A stretch of DNA of 33,302 nt from Planctomycetota bacterium (GTDB lineage: Bacteria; Planctomycetota; Phycisphaerae; Phycisphaerales; SM1A02). The stretch's first letter is position 1; every line of letters starts with the position of its first letter. The translations under genes were made by a program, and so were the position numbers. The notes under the pieces are model-generated. The model saw only the letters and a list, made by a program, of their open reading frames with translations, did not search any database and was not told the DNA's origin. Below are positions 25,339-33,128 of the stretch, piece after piece. The stretch covers positions 1-33,302 of the forward strand of contig JADFSH010000025.1 in NCBI GenBank assembly GCA_022560875.1. Direction: 5' to 3'.

Positions 25339-26214
25339 ATGACCAAGGACACTGAAGACATGGGATCGACAATCGACAGGCTACGCAGGTTCATCGAGTC
25401 GTCACTGGTTCAGAACTTTATTCTTATCGTCATTATCATCAATGCCATTGTCCTCGGGATGCAAACCTCGCCCGGACTCATGGCTGATTATGGCGTGGTG
25501 CTCAACCTGATCGACAATATCGCTCTCGGCATCTTCGTGGTGGAACTCTCGATCAAGTTGATCGTCTACCGCTTCAGTTTCTTCAAGGATGGCTGGAATA
25601 TTTTCGACTTCATCATTGTGGGGGTCGCCCTCGTCCCCGCCGCTGAAACGTTCTCCGTCCTGAGGGCGCTGCGGGTCATGAGAGCCTTGCGCGTGATGTC
25701 GGTCGTGCCGCAGATGAGAGTGGTCGTTCAGGCTCTCCTCTCCGCCCTGCCAGGCATGGTTTCCGTCATCGTCGTTCTCGTTCTGATTTTTTATGTGGCG
25801 GCGGTCATGGCCACGAAACTTTTCGGCACCAGCCCGAATCCGGATATTCAGGAGTGGTTCGGCTCCGTGGGGAAATCGCTGTATACACTCTTTCAGATCA
25901 TGACCCTGGAGAGCTGGTCGATGGGGATCGTGCGCCCGGTCATGAAGGAAAATCCCCTGGCCTGGATCTTTTTCATCCCCTTTATCTGTATGACGTCATT
26001 CATGGTGCTTAATCTGTTTATTGCTTTAATCGTCAACTCCATGGAAGCGGTGACGTCAGCAGATAAAGAGAGTGATGAACAGGCTTCCGACTCAAGCCAG
26101 TCTGCTCGAATGCCTGATTTTGGAGAAGACGCATCTTCTCTCGCCGAACAACTCACGGTGATTCAAAACGAGCTTGCCGAATTGCGAAAGACACTTTCGG
26201 AGAGGAATTCCTGA
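25339..26214 (+). CDS. Bacterial voltage-gated sodium channel (NaChBac/NavAb type)
   Basis: This is a 291-residue single-domain, six-helix cation channel subunit that would assemble as a tetramer in the inner membrane. S1 is about residues 24-42, S2 57-77, S3 86-101, S4 103-120 with four arginines spaced by three (109, 112, 115, 118), S5 about 139-160 and S6 207-235. The selectivity filter TLESWS is at 189-194, as in bacterial Nav channels. The cytoplasmic tail is acidic and ends in a coiled coil (about 266-288), also typical. I chose ATG 25339 with GGAG upstream over the ORF start at 25180. The channel family is certain; a link to the T6SS rests only on position, divergent from the sheath-fusion gene. 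Confidence 0.92.
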   Translation: MTKDTEDMGSTIDRLRRFIESSLVQNFILIVIIINAIVLGMQTSPGLMADYGVVLNLIDNIALGIFVVELSIKLIVYRFSFFKDGWNIFDFIIVGVALVPAAETFSVLRALRVMRALRVMSVVPQMRVVVQALLSALPGMVSVIVVLVLIFYVAAVMATKLFGTSPNPDIQEWFGSVGKSLYTLFQIMTLESWSMGIVRPVMKENPLAWIFFIPFICMTSFMVLNLFIALIVNSMEAVTSADKESDEQASDSSQSARMPDFGEDASSLAEQLTVIQNELAELRKTLSERNS

Positions 26215-26277
26215 TAGGGTCGGCCTCTTTTCGTTGGCATAAGCGTGTTGCTGATTCTGGTAAATCCGGTTGCCGAC

Positions 26278-27777
26278 TTACACTTGATGCTTCCGGGCCA
26301 GCATCACGAATCCCCTGACCGGTTCACCACCCTCGGTGCGCAGGATGACCTGGTCTGATGACTCCAGGGTGAATCCGGCACGGCTCAATTCCCCGCTCAG
26401 ATACTCATCGGTGTGGCTGTACCTGCCGGACGGCATGAGGTGATAGGGCGACTCCTCCACGGGTTCAGCGAGGTATTCCGCCGTGAATACCAGCAGTCCG
26501 TTCGGCACCAACGCCTTCCAACTGGCGATGAACACCGGGGCCAGATCGCCGAAATAGTTGAAGGTGTCCGAGGATACGATCGCGTCGAATGTGTCACACT
26601 TCTCGGCGAGAAACTCCGTCAGTTCCGCGTTCTCAAGCTCGTCATAATCCTGGGTGCGCTTCGCCATGAGCAGCATCTGCTCGGAAAGATCGACACCGAT
26701 CAGATGCCGAGTCATCGGCTTGAGAAGCGTACCGCACAAACCCGTGCCGCACCCGACGTCAATAATGCGGTTGAAAGTAGCGTCCTGTTCTCTCGCCTTG
26801 TTGAGAACATCCGCCACAATACCGGGGGCCTGGTAATCAAGATTCCTGAGGGTCAGATCGAAGCTGTCTGCGAGATGGTCGAACTCCTGGCGAATGAAGT
26901 CATCGCTGGCCCGCTCAGGACATTCACGGCCGGTCCAGGCGGCTTTGAGATGCTTCGCCCGGGGGTCTTCCGGCTCCAGCTCGATCCATTTCTCGATCAA
27001 TTCAATCGCCTCCGGCAATCGTCCCACCTGGATCAACAGACGCCCCAGACATTCGTAAACCCTCCCGCTCTTCGGATCGATCTCCAGCGTCCGGCGAAAG
27101 GACGCTTCGGACTCCTCCGCCCGCCCCAGCACAAACAGGGCCATGGCGATATTGAAGTGCTCAGATGGCTGATCAGGATCGATCGAGGACGCTTTGGTGA
27201 AGTATTCAAGCGCCTCCTCCGGCTTGCCGGTCTGGATCATCATCTGACCGAGTTCGCTGCAAGTCCGTAGTTGATCCGGATCGATCTCCATGGCACGGCG
27301 GAATGCATCGCACGCTTCGTCATGTCGATTCAACGCCCGGAGGGCTTTCCCGAGATTAAAGTGAGTCGCACCGTTTTCGGAATCGATTGCCAACGCGCTC
27401 CGATAGGCTTCGATCGCCTCCTCCGACTGATCGAGATCCAGGTGAGCATTACCGAGGTTAAACAATGCATCGAAAAATTCTGGCTGATTGTTCAAGGCCC
27501 GGCGATAGGCTCCCACTGCTGCATCGGGCTTTCCCATGATGCAAAGCGTGTTTCCCAGATTGTAATGAGCATCCGCAAATGTTGGATCGATATCAAGGGC
27601 CCGGTCGTACTGGACGATCGCGTCGATCACTCGCCCCAGATCCAGGAAGGCGTTGCCGAGCATATTGATGGTTTCCACGGAGCGAGGCTCATCCTTGAGA
27701 TGGCGCTGATACAAGGCGATCGCCTCTTTCACCTCTCCCGCAAGGTGCTGAGATTTTGCCTGCTCGTACAGATTCAT
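26278..27777 (-). CDS. TPR-repeat protein fused to a SAM-dependent methyltransferase
   Basis: About eight tetratricopeptide repeats fill residues 1-280 (for example DAHYNLGNTLCIMGKPDAAV, DALFNLGNAHLDLDQSEEAI). A class I methyltransferase domain follows, with SAM motif I IIDVGCGTGLCG (338-349), the acidic GVDLSEQML loop (361-369), FDAIVSSDTFNYF and VFTAEYL. This resembles predicted TPR-methyltransferases (COG4976 type); the methylated substrate is unknown. The start may be ATG 27777 or TTG 27813; the TTG overlaps the stop of the upstream gene (TTGA), which would couple translation. The TPR part suggests binding to a protein partner. It is co-oriented with the small basic gene and divergent from vgrG. 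Confidence 0.9.
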   Translation of the reverse strand: MNLYEQAKSQHLAGEVKEAIALYQRHLKDEPRSVETINMLGNAFLDLGRVIDAIVQYDRALDIDPTFADAHYNLGNTLCIMGKPDAAVGAYRRALNNQPEFFDALFNLGNAHLDLDQSEEAIEAYRSALAIDSENGATHFNLGKALRALNRHDEACDAFRRAMEIDPDQLRTCSELGQMMIQTGKPEEALEYFTKASSIDPDQPSEHFNIAMALFVLGRAEESEASFRRTLEIDPKSGRVYECLGRLLIQVGRLPEAIELIEKWIELEPEDPRAKHLKAAWTGRECPERASDDFIRQEFDHLADSFDLTLRNLDYQAPGIVADVLNKAREQDATFNRIIDVGCGTGLCGTLLKPMTRHLIGVDLSEQMLLMAKRTQDYDELENAELTEFLAEKCDTFDAIVSSDTFNYFGDLAPVFIASWKALVPNGLLVFTAEYLAEPVEESPYHLMPSGRYSHTDEYLSGELSRAGFTLESSDQVILRTEGGEPVRGFVMLARKHQV

Positions 27778-27809
27778 GAGCCGGAATCCTTGCCGCACGT
27801 TCCTGTCGT

Positions 27810-28217
27810 TCAAAATTCTTCTTTGCGTTTTCGCAGGCTTCGGCCCTGGTCCCGATCCGGTGAATTGTCACGAATCCGCTTCGGTTGCTCGGGGGTTACG
27901 CCCCCCCTCGATCTCACGCGGGGACCGGGACTGATATCCTGCTCTCCCATTGTCCGCCTCTTTGCACGAATACTCTGCCCGGTAGCTTCCGACTTCTGCT
28001 GGCGCTTCACTTCTTGTTGCTTTTTCTGAGCCGGCGAGCCCCCGGGAGTCGCGGCTTCCTTCACCTCCTTGGCGCGCTGCTGCATCTCTTGTGCCCGCTC
28101 GCGATGGCTGCGAACCTGAGCTCGCATAGTCGTCGCCTGTTGGGCATGCTTTTCGAGAAATCCGAGCCCTGGTATCCGGCTCAGTGCCTCAAGTAACGTC
28201 TCAAGTCCTGTCGCCAT
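27810..28217 (-). CDS. Small basic coiled-coil protein of unknown function
   Basis: I do not recognise this 135-residue protein. It begins with an amphipathic helix (ETLLEALSRIPGLGFLEKH), followed by a probable coiled coil (residues about 23-57, rich in Gln, Glu and Arg). A disordered, strongly basic tail follows, rich in Lys, Arg, Gln and Pro. No signal peptide or membrane segment is present. AAGGAG, 7 nt before ATG 28217, fixes the start. It is the first gene of a two-gene unit with the TPR-methyltransferase and is transcribed away from vgrG. Its Lys/Arg-rich tail could be a substrate for that methyltransferase, or it could act in protein loading; both are speculation. Confidence 0.75.
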   Translation of the reverse strand: MATGLETLLEALSRIPGLGFLEKHAQQATTMRAQVRSHRERAQEMQQRAKEVKEAATPGGSPAQKKQQEVKRQQKSEATGQSIRAKRRTMGEQDISPGPRVRSRGGVTPEQPKRIRDNSPDRDQGRSLRKRKEEF

Positions 28218-28450
28218 GCCACAACTCCTTTCTCCGGAAGCACAACCACCATTGTACACCCTGTGTTTCCGGGATGACATCAGAGGGAGGTTTTTCCGCT
28301 CCAGAAAGGCCTGAATACTGATCATCATCGCCGGTGATGGAACCATCCTTATTTGCTCTCATGGCCGGATCGGCCCTGAGGTGAATGCTTTTCCAGTGTC
28401 TCAGTGTGAAAAAACAGTACAATATCTTCACCTGAATAAGAGGATTACCC
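28218..28450. promoter_or_regulatory. Divergent promoter region between the small basic gene and vgrG
   Basis: These 233 bases lie between two outward-facing starts. On the + strand TACAAT at 28418-28423, 28 nt before the vgrG ATG, is a fair -10 box but lacks a good -35 at 17 nt. On the minus strand ATTGTA at 28251-28256 reads TACAAT, 34 nt before the small gene's ATG. AAGAGG (28438-28443) is the vgrG ribosome site. Confidence 0.4.
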
Positions 28451-30601
28451 ATGGACAGAGATGTCATCGTTTCGTCTCCCCTCGGCCCTGATGTATTGCT
28501 GCTCAACAAGATGATCGCCAGGGATGAATTGGGTAGGCCATTTCAGTACGAGTTGTTCCTGCGGAGTGAAGAGCCGGACATCAAGTATGACGATATCGTC
28601 GGGCAGATGGTCACGATTAAGGCATCATCACAGGAGAGAACCACCCGATACTTCACCGGGTATGTCAACAACTTCGTTCAGGACTCGGAAGACGACGATG
28701 TCATCGGCACTGAAGAGCGGATCGGGTATCGGGCCACACTCGTCCCCTGGATCTGGTTTCTGTCCCGAACCGCGGATTGCAAGATTTTCCAGGAAAAAAA
28801 AGCCCCGGAAATCATCAAGGATGTGTTCAGAGACAACGGCTTCAGCGACTTCAAGGATTCCCTGACCGGCACTTACCGCACCTGGGAGTACTTCGTGCAG
28901 TACCGGGAGACTGATTTCGATTTCGTCAGTCGCCTGATGGAGCAGGAGGGAATCTACTACTATTTTGAGCATACCGATGGCAAGCACACGCTGGTGCTCT
29001 CGGATTCCGTTTCCTCTCACCCCGAGTCGCCCAATGCTTCGGAACTGATCTATCGGGACAAGAAAGCCCCGGGTATGGAGGATCATGTCAAGAGATGGTC
29101 AGTTTCCACGAAAGTGAATCAAGGAGTCTTTGCCCAGACAGATTACGATTTTGAAGAACCAGGAAAGAATCTCTTTTCCAAGAAAATAATCTCCCGCAGT
29201 CACGCCCATGCAGATGGTGAGGTATTTGATTATCCGGGCCAGTACACGGTTGTCGGCGATGGCGATGGCTATTCCAAAGTTCAAATCGAGCATCTGCAGG
29301 CCACCCAGGAACTCGCCGTGGGCATGACGGAACACGAGGGGGTGATCACCGGGTACACCTTCAATCTCAAGGAGCACAAGCGGCGTGATCAGAATCGCGA
29401 ATATCTGGTGACCTCGTCCCAAATCACGCTCGTCTCCGGCGCATTCGGGGAATCCGGAACGGAACGCTCCGGGCAGTCCGAACAGCCTTTCATGTCATGT
29501 CAGTTCACCGCGCTCGACACCGCTCGACAATTTCGTACTCAGCCCACGACCCCCCGTCCCTTTGTTCACGGTCCCCAGACCGCGGTGGTTGTCGGGCCAT
29601 CAGGAGATGAAATCCATACCGACAAGTATGGCCGGATCAAGGTCCAGTTTCACTGGGACCGGCTCGGCAAATCAGATGAAAACAGCTCCTGCTGGATCCG
29701 CATCGCCCAGAACTGGGCCGGCAAGAAATGGGGTTTCATCAACATCCCGCGGATCGGGCATGAAGTGCTGGTGGAGTTTCTGGAGGGCGATCCGAATCGA
29801 CCTCTCGTCACCGGCTCCGTGTACAACGCCGACCTGATGCCCCCCTATGGGTTGCCCGACAATGCCACGCAATCCGGCATCAAGACCCATTCCACCAAGG
29901 AGGGGACCGCCGACAACTTCAATGAAATTCGATTCGAGGACAAGAAGGACAGCGAAGAAATCTATTTTCACGCCGAGAAGGATTTCAACCGTGTGGTGGA
30001 AAACAATGACACGTTGAAGATTGGGTTTGACAAAAAGGACAAGGGCGATCGGACGGTCGAGGTCTTCAACAATGAGACCTACAAAGTGGGAGCTGGCGAG
30101 GGGGATTGTGAGGATGGCAGTCAAACCTTTGTGATTTACAAGGACCGTACTGGCACCCTCAAAACCGGCAATGACAGACTCTTAGTCGAGAAAGGTGATC
30201 AGTCGATCACAATCTTGAAAGGTGATCAGTCGATGACAATCTTGGTTGGTGATCAGTCGATGACAATCTTGAAAGGTGATCAGACGATCACAATCTTGAA
30301 AGGTGATCAGACGATCGATGTCAAGAAGAATATTCTCATCAAGGCCGGGGATCAGATCACCCTCGAAACCGGCCAGAGCAAGATCGTCATGAAAAAGGAC
30401 GGCACGATAACTATCAAGGGTAAAGATATCAAATTCACGGCGAGCTCAAAATTCACCGTCAAAGCCGCTTCCAAGATCGATCTGAAATCCGATGGGAATT
30501 TCAAAGCCAAGGGTATGGCTTCAAAGATCGAAGGCACCACACTCGATCTGAAAGGAAGTGCCTCCACGAAAATTAAAGGCGGCACGGTCAATATTAATTG
30601 A
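28451..30601 (+). CDS. vgrG: VgrG (TssI), T6SS spike protein
   Basis: VgrG trimers form the spike on the Hcp tube and carry PAAR tips and effectors. The N-terminal gp27-like domain spans about residues 1-360 (REDTDF-type segment YRETDFDFVSRLMEQEGIYY, near 154-173). The gp5 OB-fold follows from about 387 (EIHTDKYGRIKVQFHWDR, then SSCWIRIAQNWAGKKWGF and RIGHEVLVEFLEGDPNRP). The C-terminal beta-helix consists of short repeats, including five 9-residue units (KGDQSITIL type), and ends at TVNIN without an effector extension. The structural spike role is established for the family; cargo must come from separate proteins such as the PAAR protein at 32583. Transcribed divergently from the small basic gene. 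Confidence 0.97.
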   Translation: MDRDVIVSSPLGPDVLLLNKMIARDELGRPFQYELFLRSEEPDIKYDDIVGQMVTIKASSQERTTRYFTGYVNNFVQDSEDDDVIGTEERIGYRATLVPWIWFLSRTADCKIFQEKKAPEIIKDVFRDNGFSDFKDSLTGTYRTWEYFVQYRETDFDFVSRLMEQEGIYYYFEHTDGKHTLVLSDSVSSHPESPNASELIYRDKKAPGMEDHVKRWSVSTKVNQGVFAQTDYDFEEPGKNLFSKKIISRSHAHADGEVFDYPGQYTVVGDGDGYSKVQIEHLQATQELAVGMTEHEGVITGYTFNLKEHKRRDQNREYLVTSSQITLVSGAFGESGTERSGQSEQPFMSCQFTALDTARQFRTQPTTPRPFVHGPQTAVVVGPSGDEIHTDKYGRIKVQFHWDRLGKSDENSSCWIRIAQNWAGKKWGFINIPRIGHEVLVEFLEGDPNRPLVTGSVYNADLMPPYGLPDNATQSGIKTHSTKEGTADNFNEIRFEDKKDSEEIYFHAEKDFNRVVENNDTLKIGFDKKDKGDRTVEVFNNETYKVGAGEGDCEDGSQTFVIYKDRTGTLKTGNDRLLVEKGDQSITILKGDQSMTILVGDQSMTILKGDQTITILKGDQTIDVKKNILIKAGDQITLETGQSKIVMKKDGTITIKGKDIKFTASSKFTVKAASKIDLKSDGNFKAKGMASKIEGTTLDLKGSASTKIKGGTVNIN
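30191..30325 (+). repeat. 27-bp tandem repeat, five copies, in the vgrG beta-helix region
   Basis: Five copies of a 27-bp unit start at 30191, 30218, 30245, 30272 and 30299 (AAAGGTGATCAGTCGATCAC then AATCTTG). Copies 1-4 differ by only a few bases; the fifth diverges after its first 18. Each unit encodes nine residues (KGDQSITIL and variants). They probably arose by recent slippage or unequal exchange and would change spike length in steps of nine residues. Confidence 0.9.
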
Positions 30602-30649
30602 CCCTGTCCCGGATGAATCGTCTTCGACTCGTCACCCGAAGGAAATATC

Positions 30650-31453
30650 ATGCCTGACTCACTCCTGCCGATCGACCCGAAAACCCTTGCCACTGACCTG
30701 TGCGAGAACATTGATCTTGGAGAAGAAGCCGAGGAACTGCTGAAGAACGGCCAGACCGCTGACGAATTCTTTGTTCTCCTCCAAAAAAACAAGCTTTTCT
30801 TTGACGCCATCCGGATACTCGCTAATGTGCTTCACAAGCTATATGCCATCGAGTGGGCGTGTGCGAGTGTGCGCTGGGGTATGACGGACAAGTCGGATCC
30901 GGATGAGGAAAAACTGGTTGCCATCGCGGAAAAATGGCTGGAGGAACGTACTGAAGCCAACCGAAGAGCGGCCATGGTAGCGGCGGAAGAGAACGAATAT
31001 GAGCTTCCCGCATCCTGGGCGAGCGCTGCCGTGGGCTGGAGTTGTGGGAGCCTCGCTGCCCCGGAATTACCCGTGGTGCCTCCGGGAGACGACCTCACCG
31101 CGAAAGCCGCAGGAGGGGCCGTAAGCATGGTGGCCGTACAGAATTCCGCGCAGATCGAGAAGAGAGCCGCGGCATTGCTGGAGATTGGGATGGAGTTCGC
31201 AGCGCGTCCCATCCCCGAATCTCTTGAAGACGAAACCTTCAAAGTAGAACCGGCCAAGGCCGCCCCGCCCTCGCCAACCCCGGAGGCGAGCCCGTTACCG
31301 ACTCCCACGCCGACCTCTACCCCGGCGCCGAAGCCTGCTCCCGCTCCCGTCATCTCGCCTCCACCGAGTCAATTCGCACCCGCGCCCGCGCGACCGCCTC
31401 GAAGACCGCCACCACCCGATGAGGGGGGCGGTTGGGTGACAAAGCCTTTGTAG
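30650..31453 (+). CDS. T6SS-associated protein resembling DUF6931, with Pro-rich tail
   Basis: The N-terminal 80 residues contain AEELLKNGQTADEFFVLLQK and FDAIRILANVLHKLYAIEWACASVRW (in two parts, about 27-46 and 51-76). From memory this matches the DUF6931 family found in T6SS and PAAR neighbourhoods. The middle (90-190) is Ala-rich and helical with an AVGWSCGS segment. Residues about 202-257 are a Pro/Ala/Thr tail typical of a flexible linker or surface-binding region. It starts 49 nt after vgrG with AAGGAA before ATG 30650, so it is probably co-expressed with vgrG and may help to load or protect a spike-bound protein. Its function is not known, and I am not fully sure of the family name. 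Confidence 0.7.
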   Translation: MPDSLLPIDPKTLATDLCENIDLGEEAEELLKNGQTADEFFVLLQKNKLFFDAIRILANVLHKLYAIEWACASVRWGMTDKSDPDEEKLVAIAEKWLEERTEANRRAAMVAAEENEYELPASWASAAVGWSCGSLAAPELPVVPPGDDLTAKAAGGAVSMVAVQNSAQIEKRAAALLEIGMEFAARPIPESLEDETFKVEPAKAAPPSPTPEASPLPTPTPTSTPAPKPAPAPVISPPPSQFAPAPARPPRRPPPPDEGGGWVTKPL

Positions 31454-31492
31454 CGATTTATCGCGTTACATTATTGTGAAGCGCTCAGCGGG

Positions 31493-32575
31493 TCATGCTT
31501 TCGTAGATCGTGCCGCGATCAGGTGCAGATCATACTTCACGAGACATCGATCGTGAGTTCTGACCTGCCATGATACATGCTCCGCTTCCCGGATGATTTC
31601 CATATTCTCCAATGACTGGGGATGCTCCCCCGGAGTAAGCAGACTGCGAAGCAATGATTCACTACTTCCCGCATGACCACCCCGTTGCGAGTGCCCCCCG
31701 ATCCACGCCTCCACCGGCGTCGCGGTGGTTGACCAGTCATACGGGCAACTCAGCAGTACCTGGCCTGAGGGTTTGATAATACGATCCAGTGTTTGTAGCA
31801 GCCCAATTGGGGAGACCACCGAATCAAGCAGGTTCAATCCCACTCCGAGTCCAAATCCAGCATCCCGAAATGGCAAAGACATGGCATCGCACAACCAGAA
31901 GTCCACGCGATCAGACCCGGGAAATTCGACGCTGAACGATCGTGGTTCATAGACCAGGCCCCCGGTTCGTCTCTCGTATTGCACTATGCCATTGCGCAAG
32001 ACCACGCCAGCCAGTTGCAGCATGGGAAAGCTCAAATCAATGCCGAGCACCAAGTCATTTGTGCTGGCGGCAAGCTCGAAAGTGGTTCTGCCGGTCGAAC
32101 ACCCGAGATCGATAGTGGGTCCGGCTAGCTCTGCATCAAAGAGTTTGAGGCCTTCTGATAAGCATCGGGCGATGCTGCCCGGGGAAAGAGACGCCTGAGG
32201 CTCATCGGGATCGAATTGAGCGTAGTGATCCCAGGCGTACGTGCTGAGATGCTGGCGCGTTATCTCAAGGGCGGAGTCCGATCCCGCGCCATCAGCGAGC
32301 AGGCTCCGCATGGTGGCGCTCAAGTCCTTTCGAGCATTCAATTGAGGCCATTGATCTGTAATGAACGTGCGGATGTCGGGTACGAGAATCGGAATGCCGT
32401 CGATGATGGGATACTCGATCTGGCACGATTCATCCGAGCAATGCAGGATTCCCTCTACGATCTGATCGCCTTCTTCGGTGATGATATTCGCGATAACCAG
32501 CGCTGAGTCGATACTGCGATCGATGCGACAACGGGGACAGATCGGGGCAATTGTCTCGAAGTGCAGGTGACGCAC
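31493..32575 (-). CDS. SAM-dependent methyltransferase with N-terminal Cys zinc motif
   Basis: The start looks like a small zinc ribbon of Trm112 type: CPRC (C13, C16), C46, C51 and then YPIIDGIPILVPD. A class I methyltransferase follows, with motif I TIDLGCSTGRTT (154-165), GIDLSFPMLQLA (178-189), a motif II-like CDAMSLPFRDAGF and a VLLSCPYDW strand. Its substrate is unknown. The open frame extends to 32656, overlapping the PAAR gene, but GTG 32575, 7 nt after the PAAR stop, is the more likely start. It is the second gene of a PAAR-led unit and so may modify or be delivered by the spike; it could instead be an unrelated neighbour. Confidence 0.8.
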   Translation of the reverse strand: MRHLHFETIAPICPRCRIDRSIDSALVIANIITEEGDQIVEGILHCSDESCQIEYPIIDGIPILVPDIRTFITDQWPQLNARKDLSATMRSLLADGAGSDSALEITRQHLSTYAWDHYAQFDPDEPQASLSPGSIARCLSEGLKLFDAELAGPTIDLGCSTGRTTFELAASTNDLVLGIDLSFPMLQLAGVVLRNGIVQYERRTGGLVYEPRSFSVEFPGSDRVDFWLCDAMSLPFRDAGFGLGVGLNLLDSVVSPIGLLQTLDRIIKPSGQVLLSCPYDWSTTATPVEAWIGGHSQRGGHAGSSESLLRSLLTPGEHPQSLENMEIIREAEHVSWQVRTHDRCLVKYDLHLIAARSTKA

Positions 32576-32582
32576 GAACCGC

Positions 32583-32966
32583 TCAGCCCCCAATATTAAC
32601 GGTGGTGCAACACGGGGGCATGATCTTTCCCACCGGCGATGGTATCGGGGCCACACAACTGGCGTGCGCGGTCATGTCATTCGCTCGGGCGGCAGGCATT
32701 TTCTCGATCATGACCGTCGCCGAACCCTTCGAGATGATTCCCGGACCAGCCGGCACACAGGGGGGAAGCATACATGGCTTGGACATATCCCCCACTCTTG
32801 CCGCGGCTTTTTTTCCGATCATAACCGTTCCCGCACCTTTAATAATCGCCAAAGGCAGTGCCGGATGTGGTACCGGGGTCGGGACCGGAGCCGCAGGATG
32901 AATCGGCGCATGGCAGTGCGGCGCATCCTGCTTGATATTGTCTCCCATTCGGGCAGCAGCTCCCAT
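32583..32966 (-). CDS. PAAR domain protein, T6SS spike tip
   Basis: PAAR proteins cap the VgrG trimer and sharpen the spike, often carrying effectors. The 127 residues start MGAAARMGDNIKQD, typical of PAAR, and contain two glycine-led beta repeats (GTVMIGKKAAARVGDMS, about 46-62; GSATVMIEKMPAARANDMT, 81-99). His18 and His20 with Cys65, Cys70 and Cys104 are candidates for zinc binding. A Pro-rich stretch lies at about 21-38. No extra toxin domain follows. GGAGGT 5 nt before ATG 32966 sets the start over TTG 32981. It is about 2 kb from vgrG on the opposite strand and leads the methyltransferase gene. Confidence 0.9.
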   Translation of the reverse strand: MGAAARMGDNIKQDAPHCHAPIHPAAPVPTPVPHPALPLAIIKGAGTVMIGKKAAARVGDMSKPCMLPPCVPAGPGIISKGSATVMIEKMPAARANDMTAHASCVAPIPSPVGKIMPPCCTTVNIGG

Positions 32967-33040
32967 CGGTACCTCCAGCAAATGACTTTGGTTCAGCGAC
33001 CAGTCTGGTACATCTTACCATATCTGGATGCGAACAGCCG

Positions 33041-33069
33041 AAAAAACCCATAGTCGCTGAAGCTATGGG
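33041..33069 (-). terminator. Rho-independent terminator for the YjbQ-type gene
   Basis: On the minus strand CCCATAG pairs with CTATGGG (33047-33053 and 33063-33069, 9-nt loop), followed by six T (33041-33046 on the + strand are A). It lies 59 nt beyond the stop of the minus-strand gene that ends at 33129 and separates it from the PAAR unit. Confidence 0.85.
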
Positions 33070-33128
33070 ATTCTGCTCTCACTTGGCTCTATCACTCTTT
33101 CGCATTCCCTTGGCGTCTCGGCAGCCAT

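Noticed and set aside
26413-28029. Two open + strand frames (26413-27270 and 27271-28029) opposite the TPR-methyltransferase
   Set aside because: The minus-strand TPR and methyltransferase motifs are unmistakable and the + strand translations have no recognisable features.
32999-33009. ACCAGTCTGGT, an 11-bp near-palindrome upstream of the PAAR gene
   Set aside because: Short and expected by chance at this scale; no known operator pattern and no nearby regulator gene.
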